DNA of 64,000 bases from Toxonevra muliebris (Eukaryota > Arthropoda > Insecta > Diptera > Pallopteridae): positions 65,714,852 to 65,778,851 of the forward strand of contig OY829329.1 in the NCBI GenBank assembly GCA_963691655.1, in the 5' to 3' direction. The notes under the pieces are model-generated. The model was given only the letters and a program-made list of their open reading frames with translations, was not told the origin of the DNA and ran no database searches. The position numbers and the translations under genes are program-made. The first letter of the stretch is position 1; each line of letters opens with the position of its first letter. Shown piece by piece: positions 36,312-44,710 of this stretch.

Positions 36312-37854
36312 CCAAAGAATATATAATACATAGAAGGCGCATCACGAACAAATTTGTTTGCACAAAAATTTTGTTCTATGGAGCCATAACTGGCTCCACT
36401 TTACGCTCAAAATTAAGTGGTTCTCATAAAAGCAATGAGTGGTTAAAATTATTTGTTTCTCTTTGCTGTTGTCTTTTTTTTCATGTTTTTTTTTTTTTGT
36501 TTTCGTGCTTGTAATATGAGCTGGTATTTTCATTACTTGTGACGCGAAAAAATAGGTAATTTTTTTCAGGTAAACTAATTTTTATAAAAACTATATACAT
36601 ATTAAATATTTAAAGGTACATGTATTAACTAATTTCTATTCAAAAATATTTAAAACTTTATGAGTAATAAGCGATCCCGTCGACACCTTTCTAAAAAACA
36701 TGTGTTGCGGTGACCAATATCTTGCAAATCTAGATCATTTGAAATCCAAAAATGAAATAGATTTACTTTTATTCCAAGATTATCTTGTGATAAACCGAAG
36801 GATTTGAAAAAATATGCACATTTAATAAAATGGCCAACTGTCAAAGTAACAAATTTTTAGACATATTTTTGAAAACATATACTTTAAGAAAATCCAAAAA
36901 CAAGTCGATTTTTTAAAAGTTACTGCTGGAGGTGCTCCCTTAAAAACTTTCTAAATTGATTGATTGCAACTAGGGCTGTGCGATTAATCATTTAAGTAAG
37001 AATTCTGATTAATCAAAATGCTTGACTATACAATTGTTCGATTAATTAGGATTTTGATTAATCAAAATGCAAACTATTCGACTAAACAGGATTTTGATTA
37101 ATCCAAATTAAAATTATTCGATTAATCAAGATCCTGATTATTCGAACAACATATTCAAAAAATTTGTTTTTATTTTTAATTTGTTGGATTTTTTTTTCAA
37201 TACTATCTATTTTGCGAGGTGGGGCATAGTTTCACCATTGCAGAAATTGGTTGTGCAAAAGAAAGCGCAAAGAAAAATATTGAAAAAAATACAAAAAATT
37301 GGAAAAAAAAGAAATTGTTCGAATAATTTTTTTCCAACTAATCAAAATCTCGATTAATCGAATAATTTCAATTTGGATTAATCAAAATCGTGATTAATTG
37401 AATAATTGATTAACCAACATTTTAAGTGCTCAGAACGATTAATCGCACAGCCCTAATTTATACGTTTTATGCTTTTTCGAATACAAAACAAAAAATATTA
37501 CAAAAAAGAAATTTTGCGACGACCATAATCTTGGGTCACAAATTGAAAAAAAAAAAAAATCAGTTAGGTTGAAAAGCAATATTGATATTCGGCAACAACG
37601 CAAAAAAACACGTGTACCTGCATATTCTCCGCAAAAAAACCATTCATATGAAACTATACGCAGTCTCACTTAGCAGCACTCTGTAACGATGTACGAGAGC
37701 CTAAGAAAAAAAACATCATGAGAGTGCATGGGGGCAAAAAAAATGAGTGGTTTTGCTCTTCCTCTTTACTGCGACTGCCCGCCCCCGAAACGAAGGCAAC
37801 ATATTTTGGAACAATTTTGAGAGATGCGCCTTCTATGTATTATATATTCTTTGG
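36312..37854. mobile_element. Terminal-inverted-repeat element inside the minisatellite
   Basis: CCAAAGAATATATAATACAT, continuing to 36343, is repeated exactly inverted at the right end (about 37823-37854), giving 32-bp perfect termini. The direct flanks are TTTAA (36307-36311, 37855-37859), within the unit that was split. Depending on where the T is assigned, this could be a TTAA (piggyBac-like), 3-bp TTA (Harbinger-like) or 5-bp duplication, so the superfamily is open. No transposase is recognised. Length without the nested MITE is about 1.06 kb. Confidence 0.8.
36971..37455. mobile_element. Nested hAT-like MITE
   Basis: The ends TAGGGCTGTGCGATTAATC and GATTAATCGCACAGCCCTA are exact inverted repeats. 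Flanking octamers ATTGCAAC and ATTTATAC agree at 5 of 8. The interior is made of degenerate GATTAATCAAAAT units facing both ways. At 485 bp, it lies inside the 36312-37854 element and is therefore younger. Confidence 0.75.
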
Positions 37855-37915
37855 TTTAACAGTACAGATTCGTTGGCAATCGAACACGCGGGAAGAGAAT
37901 AATGTTGTGAATATG

Positions 37916-38530
37916 AATATGCGCTCTCTCTCTCTCATGCGAACAAAGTGTTTTATTTCTCTTTTCGTTCCACCACACACTGGCAATAGAATATTTTTTT
38001 GATGTGTAAACATTTTAGCTCACGGTATGGGCAAAATTTCAAATGTGTAAAATGTAAGAATAACTGTATCGTAAGATTTAAGATAACTGTAACGTCCAGT
38101 TCCTCTCTCGCTCACATTACTGTGCGGCATGACTGTTCTACTCTAACCAACAAAGAGAAGAGAAGAAGCGAGGGAGAAATTAAACTACGAGCGGAGTTTG
38201 TTTATTTATGTTTCGATCAATTTACTCACACATATATGCACATACGAAAACAAAATGTGTGTGTACATTTATTCGTGGCAGAATTATTTGTTGGTGTTAA
38301 ACGTGTGGAGATCGACTATATCATACAAGCAGAGAAGTCGCAGTAGCAAACACAAGCGTTTGATAGGTTTTGAATTCGGTTAGATAGATTGGATTAAAAT
38401 TAAATATTCTTTAAAATATAAAAACAATAAAAAATGATAAGTAATAAGGAATCTAGGTTTCAATAAATGTATAAACAAAATGTAGTAATAATGATAGCAA
38501 ACCACGGCATTATAAAAATTTTGCTTTGTA
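37916..38530. other. Non-coding interval
   Basis: A 115-codon frame (37999-38346, +) contains FKCVKCKNNC followed by a TVRHDC motif, but the Cys/His spacing fits no family I know and the rest is low-complexity. I do not call it a gene. Confidence 0.4.
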
Positions 38531-39210
38531 CATTCTGTCAAATAAGTACCCGGAAATTCTCATTTTAAATTTTCCCTCTGAGAATATTTCAAAAATTTTT
38601 TTTCCCCAGGTTGGCACAACTGTCAACCACTATTCTGTGAGTTTTTATTGCTATGTGTCATTTAGTTTTGTTGCGGCATCATTAAGAACAAGTCAACCTT
38701 TTGTGTGCGTTGCGATTTTTACTATGGATAAAAATATCGAACAAAGAGTTTGTGTGAAATTTTGTGTTTCAAACGAAATTTCTTGTGCCAAAACGACATG
38801 TTTTGGGTATGCGGAAAGTCTCAGCGCGATTGGTGCCAAAAGATCGGAATTTTCTTCAAAAAGTGAATCGCAGTAAGGTGGCTGAAGACATGCTTGAACG
38901 CGTAAATTCCGATCCAACGTTCATCGAACGCATCATAACTGGTGACGAGACATGGGTTTTTGAGTACGACATGCAAACAAGTCAACAATCATCGGAATGG
39001 CGCGCCAAAAATGAGCCGAAACCGAAATCGCAACGCACACAAAAGGTTGACTTGTTCTTAATGACGCTGTAACCAAACTAAATGACACATAGCAATAAAA
39101 ATTCACAGAATAGTGGTTGACAGTTGTGCCAACCTGGGAAAAATTTTTTTGAAATATTCTCACAGGGAAAATTTAAAATGAGAATTTCCGGGTACTTATT
39201 TGACAGAATG
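38531..39210. mobile_element. Fold-back mariner derivative with ~190-bp terminal repeats
   Basis: TA flanks both sides (38529-38530, 39211-39212). The arms 38531-38717 and 39024-39210 are inverted copies over about 187 bp, almost identical (CATTCTGTCAAATAAGTACC at the tip). The left arm is a mariner 5' terminal repeat plus leader, ending just before the start codon at 38724. The right arm is the same 5' sequence inverted, so the genuine 3' end has been replaced. Confidence 0.88.
38724..39042 (+). pseudogene. mariner transposase fragment
   Basis: The start MDKNIEQRVCVKFCVSNEIS is a mariner N-terminus. An internal deletion and frameshift join it to MRKVSARLVPKDRNFLQKVN, then ERIITGDETWVFEYD with the first catalytic aspartate, and SSEWRAKNEPKPK. 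The frame then enters the inverted right arm. The second and third catalytic residues are missing, so no active protein is possible. Confidence 0.85.
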
Positions 39211-39218
39211 TACATTAA

Positions 39219-39423
39219 CCTTAGAAAAGCAACACTTTTTTATCTATGTAAATAGCAAAAATGTTAAACAGAAAAAATCAAACTTATTTATTATAAAATC
39301 ACTTATTAACTTCAAAGAAAATACATTGTTTCTTATTTTTATTAAATGCAGTTAAGGCAAATCTCTTTGCGGTGCTTTTAAAAAGTAGTAGGGTGACTGG
39401 TCACCCCTGTTGCTTTTCTAAGG
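39219..39423. mobile_element. piggyBac-type MITE (205 bp)
   Basis: The inverted ends read CCTTAGAAAAGCAACA on both sides, flanked by TTAA at 39215-39218 and 39424-39427. CCYT-type ends with a TTAA duplication are the piggyBac signature. It has no coding capacity. It begins only 8 bp after the fold-back mariner. Confidence 0.85.
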
Positions 39424-39444
39424 TTAAATGCGGAAAGCACTTAT

Positions 39445-39520
39445 CGTCGCCTGAGAATTGATTTGGCGTATGTGTGTACGAATTCATTTACCTATACTCC
39501 AAATCAATTCTCAGGCGACG
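39445..39520. repeat. 76-bp near-perfect palindrome
   Basis: CGTCGCCTGAGAATTGATTT plus GG (39445-39466) pairs exactly with 39499-39520, and the inner part pairs with mismatches down to a central AATT. It is flanked by TTAT on both sides (39441-39444, 39521-39524). It could be a miRNA-like hairpin or a minimal transposon. Confidence 0.75.
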
Positions 39521-39594
39521 TTATGTAAAATTTTCACATTTAGTAAAATTTCAAATCGACAGGAAGAAAAACTTAAAGCGCGGAAAAAAAGATG

Positions 39595-39690
39595 CAATTT
39601 TTAAAATTAAAAATTCATCAACATCAGTTTATTCTAGTAACATGACAGCATACTTTAGGGGTGCAATTCACCGCCCTTCACCTGCGTATA
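39595..39690 (+). repeat. Third copy of the 34.1-kb unit
   Basis: It shares 'aacatgacagcatacttt' and 'caattcaccgcccttcacct' with the units at 34110-34390. Confidence 0.5.
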
Positions 39691-39699
39691 TGCGAACAT

Positions 39700-40290
39700 A
39701 TCGTGCCTGATGCATTGAGTAAAAGAAAAAAATGCGACTACGATTTGGAGCAATTGCAAAATATTTTTGCTATCACAACAACAAATATATGCGACATGGA
39801 ATAAAAATTTGCATTTGCAATGATGCAAGACCATTTGCAGTTTATAGTAAATCGGGCTATTATATATAAAAGATAACGATATCTAATAAATTTTTAAGTT
39901 TATAAAAGAATTGTTTTAATTTGAATTATTTACCTAAGCATATAGAATATACATCAAATCCCTATAAATGGCTATACATATGTGAGCTTATGTATATGGC
40001 ATTCTGTTGGCTTAACTGTTTACACATCAAATATCTTGCGTGCCTTGCACACATCCATTGTTTTTTTTTTAATTGCAAATATGCGCGCTCATTTTTATGC
40101 CAAGAGTGTAACCGAATTTCGATCACTGAGCTTTTCGTCTAGTATATATAGTATAGTCAAACAATTTTAAACACTCATGATTTATTGTCGAAATATCGGT
40201 ATTTTTAAGATCTTTTTGGATAAAAATTTCAAAAATTTGTTTCCACTTTTGTTCATCTGGATCTGAAAAAACTTTACTATGCTGATACTT
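39700..40290. other. AT-rich non-coding interval
   Basis: No gene, RNA or clear repeat was recognised here. Confidence 0.5.
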
Positions 40291-40295
40291 TTTAA

Positions 40296-40338
40296 TTTTT
40301 GGGACATGAAAATTGGACTAATTTTCATGTCCCAAAAA
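40296..40338. repeat. Perfect 19-bp hairpin
   Basis: TTTTTGGGACATGAAAATT (40296-40314) and its exact reverse complement (40320-40338) are separated by a 5-base loop. Confidence 0.8.
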
Positions 40339-40786
40339 TGTCCCTTCATTTGCTCAATTTTGTTACATACTGTAAATATGTTTCTAATTGAATAATTAGT
40401 AAAAATTGTTTTCTATTTTTCGTTTTCAAAAACAAATTACAAAATTTTCTTGTTCAAGATTTTTTATTTTTTTTTTGCTAAAATTAAATTGAAAAATTCC
40501 ATTAATTTTTTTTCTATTTACCCACATTTTTGTGTTAGTTATTATGAAACTTGTTGAAAGTTTTACAGCTCGACCGTTTGGCTTGATTGAAATAACAATA
40601 ATCTCAATTACAAATACATAAACACACACACACACACACATACACATACACACCCTATTATATAAGGATTTTACTACTACCACTACTATTATGATTTTAC
40701 AAGTTTTGATGATTGTCGATTCTAAACTTCTCACTTAATTATGTTCATTACTGGAACACACGCACACACACACACACACACACACA

Positions 40787-41184
40787 TTTTACACTGTCCC
40801 CGCTTCACTAAGGAGAGAGCTGAAATCACTGAAGCATTCGGCGAAGCCCCAACAACAACGAACATGGTGCCCCATATGTGCGATACACCTCAGAAGTGGC
40901 AATCTGTTCAAGCAGCAGCAGCCAAAGTGATGAAAACGCTTCGATTAATTGAGCGTAACAGATATATGCAGCGTGGACGGTAACAAACTTGACCGACCAA
41001 AATAATTACTGACGATTGAGCAGAAATGCTCAGACGGCCTCCCGACGAAATACCTAACGGTGGTTCCGGGAGGAGCTTTCCGTCGGACGAGAGGAGATGT
41101 TTGGCGGGTGAAAGTCCCGCACTGACTTTTGGCTTTTAATGCTTTTACTCCTCGTTAAACAAAAAAAAAAAAAAAAAAAAAAAA
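40787..41184 (+). mobile_element. 5'-truncated R1-clade LINE inserted in (CA)n
   Basis: The coding 3' end begins directly after a (CA)n tract (40757-40786). It is followed by a 3' UTR of about 175 bp and a 24-base poly(A) tail (41161-41184), after which CACACACACAC resumes. Poly(A) plus 5' truncation is the mark of target-primed reverse transcription. R1-clade families such as Waldo and Mino are reported to target AC-type repeats, which fits this site. Confidence 0.75.
40788..40983 (+). pseudogene. R1-clade ORF2 C-terminus
   Basis: The open frame reads ILHCPRFTKERAEITEAFGE, then NMVPHMCDTPQKWQSV and VMKTLRLIERNRYMQRGR, ending in TAA. The HCPRF block followed by ERAEI is the cysteine motif after the reverse transcriptase in R1-type LINEs, and the end VMKxLRxxERxR is typical. 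The frame is undamaged over this stretch, suggesting a fairly recent insertion, but the reverse transcriptase and endonuclease were never copied. Confidence 0.75.
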
Positions 41185-41193
41185 CACACACAC

Positions 41194-41626
41194 TATCGTT
41201 CTGTAAAGTACTTGTAACTTTAAACTTTTGCTATTTTACAGCTGGTTGCTATTTGTTGCTGATACTCACTACTTTACTCTTCTACTTACCATTCATTTTA
41301 ACATTAGCACCCATCACCCACCACCAACTTCACCATCATCAGAATCACCACATTTATGGTGTTTCATAATAATACTGCTAATTAATTTGATGCTCATAAC
41401 TTTTTAGTAGGTTTGTATGTAGGTACTATTTATGAGTATTAATTTGTGTTTGAAGGTTGTTATAGTTGTTGATGCAATATATATGTATGTAAGTAGTAGT
41501 GAAATTTTGCATATTCCTTGCAAGTATAAATAGTTTATGTGTATTGCAATTCAATAAGCTCGATTTAAGTTTTGAAACTTTATGATGCCATTAAATTTAA
41601 GTTATGATCAATATTGAAGTTATGTG
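41194..41626. other. Non-coding interval
   Basis: AT-rich with no recognised gene or repeat; the short plus-strand frame over 41139-41369 starts in the poly(A) tail and is not credible. Confidence 0.5.
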
Positions 41627-42440
41627 AAGGTAGAGGGGGGGGGGGGGGGAATGGGGGGAGAGGGGTTAAATTGAGCAGCTTTCTATTATGTTTACATGTA
41701 TATTAAACACTATATGAACTGCGGTTGCGGTGTGATAATGAATGGCATGATTATGATAATGAAAGAGCATTTTATTCAAAATGAACTAATAATACTAGTT
41801 CAATTTCATTATCATCGAACATTTTAATGTTAATGCTAGTTTAATTTCATTATCTACTAAAAATTTACCTTTAATGCTAGTTGGATTTCACTGCCATTGA
41901 AAATTTTTAAAATTCAATTTCATTACAAATGAAAATGTTAGAGTTAATGCTTATTTATTTTCATTTCCATTGAGAATTTGAATACTAATTGCTAGTGGGA
42001 ATTTGAATATTATTAATTGTTCAATTTTATTACCATTGAATATTTTAATGCTAATTTCATTACTTTTAAAAAATTCGATATTAATGGTAATTCGAATTCA
42101 TTACCATTGACAATTTTAATCCTAATGCTAATTTAATTTCAACATTTTAATGCCAGTGCAATTTTAATTTTTTTGCCATTGAAAATTTTAAAGTTAATAC
42201 TACCTCAAATTCAATGCTTTACTAGTTCACTTGCATATCCATTGAAATATTTATTGTCAATGCAAGTTTAATTTCATTAGCATTGAAGGTTTTAGTGTTA
42301 ATTCTAATTCATTGAATACTCCAATGCTTAGGGAAAGAAATTGAACAAACTTAAGCAAAATTTTCAATGCCAATGAAATTGAACTAGTAAAAGTATTAAA
42401 TGTATTAATCACCCCCCATCCCCCCCTTCTACTCCTCTTG
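41627..42440. repeat. Degenerate tandem repeat between G-rich and C-rich tracts
   Basis: About ten degenerate units of 50-60 bp carrying 'aatttcattaccattgaaaa' and 'ttaatgcta' fill 41770-42400. The region starts with a G tract (41635-41665) and ends with a C tract (42413-42428) whose surroundings ('gtaga..', 'atggggg') resemble inverted ends. It could be a transposon, but no target duplication is clear. Confidence 0.45.
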
Positions 42441-42479
42441 AGAGCTTAGGGCTTTCTGCTGTAATTTTCACGTTTTGTC

Positions 42480-43090
42480 ATGTTGTTCTAGATGTATGGA
42501 ACATCTCCAAGTGCTCTTTGGTCGCCCACGACGTCTGGTTCCTTGAGAACTCCACTCAACCGCCATTCCTGTGATGCTGTCGGCTGGCCTTCTTAAGGTA
42601 TGTCCTATCCACCACCACTTTCTTCACTTTAACAGCTTTGATGTTGGTTCTTCGTTTGCCAGGATTCAAATGTCTTCATTTCTTATTAGATTTGGACAGA
42701 ATATTCTGCATATGATCCACAAACATTTCTTAATGAAAACTTATAGCTTGTGTGTGATATTGTTTGAAATTAACCAGGTTTCACTTCCATATGTAAAGGT
42801 TGACTTTACACATGCATTGAATATTCGGAGTTTTGTTGCTCTGAAAATTTGCGAACTTCTCCATATTGGGAGTAATCTTCCAAACGCAGCTCTGGCTTTG
42901 TTGAGTCCGTTGTTGACACCTTCTTCTTCTCCACCGTCTGTGGTCATCATGCTGCATCAGACAGCAGAATTTGCCCACGTAGTCAAGGGGTTGGCCCTTA
43001 ATTGTGATGTGTTCATAGCTGACGTTGTTATATCGCATGGCTTTGGTCTTCTTGGTGTTAGTTTGTAATAGAAAAGAAATGTTGATTTGT
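42480..43090 (-). pseudogene. RTE-like non-LTR retrotransposon 3' fragment
   Basis: On the minus strand the frames read KKTKAM then ITIKGQPLDYVGKFCCL. After a frameshift come TDGGEEEGVNNGLNKARAAF, PIWRSSQIF, TKLRIFNACVKSTFTYGSET and finally GHTLRRPADSITGMAVEW with RRRGRPKSTW. This is the thumb and C-terminal region of RTE-type LINEs, which lack RNase H. The 165-codon plus-strand frame over it is only a shadow. At least two frameshifts show it is dead. Confidence 0.8.
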
Positions 43091-43094
43091 ATAC

Positions 43095-44205
43095 ACTCTC
43101 TGAAAAAGTGGGGTCTGAGTCCACAAGCGCCACTCTGGTCATACACATCCATAGTAACGCCAATCCTGACGTACATATGCATCATTAGTTTGGTGGCATG
43201 CTATGAGAAAGAGATATAACCAAACTAAACTAGGTAGGGTTCAAAGGTCAGCATGCATACTTATTACAGGTGCTATCCGACGGAGGCCCTAAACGTCCTA
43301 GTACAATTGCTTCCTATGGAACTTTATGCCAAAGTTTCCGCAGCCTCAAGTGCGGTCAGGTTTAGAGAAATAGGATCCTGGACTGTAAAAAACTACGGAC
43401 ACAGCAGAATTCTATCACAAGTACCGAATAAACCAAACCAACATAACACTGATTACATGATACCCAAATTAAGCTTCATAAAGGGCTTTAAGACCATGTT
43501 TCTAACAAGAGCAGAATGGAGAAGATAAAGTGTGAGAGCTGGTCTTGAGATAGAACTCTACACCGATGGGTCAAACTCTACACCTCAGTATTACTGAATC
43601 TCTTAGACCCCCGAATGAAGCCAGTGTTTTTAAGCCTGAACTGCTGTCGATCAGAGAAGTCTGCAAAGCACTGATCAAAATTCAAAGGAGGCTGGACATT
43701 GGCATTTTTCGGGTTCCTGGTCACAAGAACATCGAAGACAATAAAAGGACCGATGAATTTGCAAGACGAGGTCCAGGTCTGGATTTAACACAGGCGCAAT
43801 CTGTAGCCATTCCTCTAAATATAATAAAGGCTGATATACTCTCTCACTTCATAGCAGATGGAAAAGGCTTACGTAACCAAAAAAAAACAAAGCCAAAATT
43901 CAACCATAAAAGAACCAGAGTTCTCCTTTGTCACACTCGATCTGATATAGTCAGACTCACTATAGTACTGACGGCACATACGGCAATAGCTGACCATGCG
44001 GCCAGACTCCGCATCCCACACAATCCACACCGCAGAAGCGGCAATAACTTTGAAGAAAGAGAGACTCTGACTCAATTTCTCTGCCATTGCCCGGCTCTTG
44101 CTAGGACCAGACTTAAATTATTCCACAAACCTTTTCTAGAGGACATAGCCAAAATCCCCAAGCTCGAAATTGGAAAACTCCTTCAATTTCTTATGCACCA
44201 TACAC
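43095..44205 (+). pseudogene. LOA/I-like element: RT tail, RNase H and C-terminus
   Basis: KKWGLSPQAPLWSYTSIVTP opens the post-polymerase region, followed in another frame by VWWHAMRKRYNQTKLGRVQR and ACILITGAIRRRP, then TEALNVLVQLLPMEL. RNase H follows: LYTDGS (43558), KPELLSI (catalytic Glu) and VPGHKNIEDN with TDEFARRG (His and last Asp). The block with the third acidic residue is missing between KALIKI and QRRLDI, so RNase H cannot work. A 214-codon open frame (43566-44210) continues to the cysteine motif TQFLCHCPALARTRLKLF. It starts 5 bp from the RTE-like fragment, in opposite orientation. Confidence 0.8.
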
Positions 44206-44522
44206 ATTGACGACGGCAGCTACACAACTACATCTCTCAAATTATAAAAACAGCATGTGTTCTTATGGAGACGATTAATTTGGCGACGACATGACCACAT
44301 GACCACCGACCACAATTGTGGCTGTAGTTAATTTTAAATCTATTTTGAATTTGACAAGCGACAAAGAGAGAAGAGAGCTTGATTTTGTTTTTTGGGCTGT
44401 GTTTGCTGCAGGCAGTGCCGCTTCCATTGTGTTTAGTAGCTGACTACACGGCGACAGTTGTAGACGACAGAATTTCGTAGTCGTCTGTTCGTGTAGCTGC
44501 TGTCGTCAATGTGTATGGACCA
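44197..44522. mobile_element. MITE with CCATACACATTGACGAC ends
   Basis: Left CCATACACATTGACGACGGC and the right end are inverted repeats over about 28 bp, with one or two differences. The same element, truncated and inverted, is at 12586-12833. The first base lies just before the stop codon of the LOA-like frame, so the element inserted at or recombined near its 3' end. No coding capacity and no clear target duplication. Confidence 0.7.
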
Positions 44523-44710
44523 TTAATCTCACGAACTGGATCTAGACAACAAAGAACAAATACCCGCTTCCATTGCGTTTAGTAGCTGACTACACGGCGA
44601 CAGTTGTAGACGACAGAATTTCGTAGTCGTCTGTTCGTGTAGCTGCTGTCGTCAATGTGTATGGACCATTAATCTCACGAACTGGATCTAGACAACAAAG
44701 AGCAAACACC
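44419..44710 (+). repeat. 146-bp tandem duplication including a MITE end
   Basis: The unit at 44419-44564 is repeated at 44565-44710 with very few changes. It spans the right third of the MITE plus its flank ('cacgaactggatctagacaa'). Confidence 0.85.

Larger units (their letters stand above)
35800..37915 (+). repeat. Minisatellite-bearing repeat family, copy 2, interrupted
   Basis: The leader 'cgttggaaaggtaaagtggt' and 'gttgacgttaacgcaggtaa' leads into roughly fifteen 16-21-bp units (35945-36311) of the GTTTAACAGTACAGAATC type. The array stops at 36311 and resumes at 37855 for one unit plus the family tail 'ggcaatcgaacacgcgggaa' (37872-37891). Everything between is a later insertion. Confidence 0.7.

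Noticed and set aside
37999..38346. Possible zinc-finger protein from FKCVKCKNNC and a following HDC
   Set aside because: Cys/His spacing fits no known finger and the surrounding sequence has no further support.
42571..43068. 165-codon plus-strand open frame
   Set aside because: It is antisense to the RTE-like fragment, whose minus-strand frames carry the recognisable motifs; it is a shadow.
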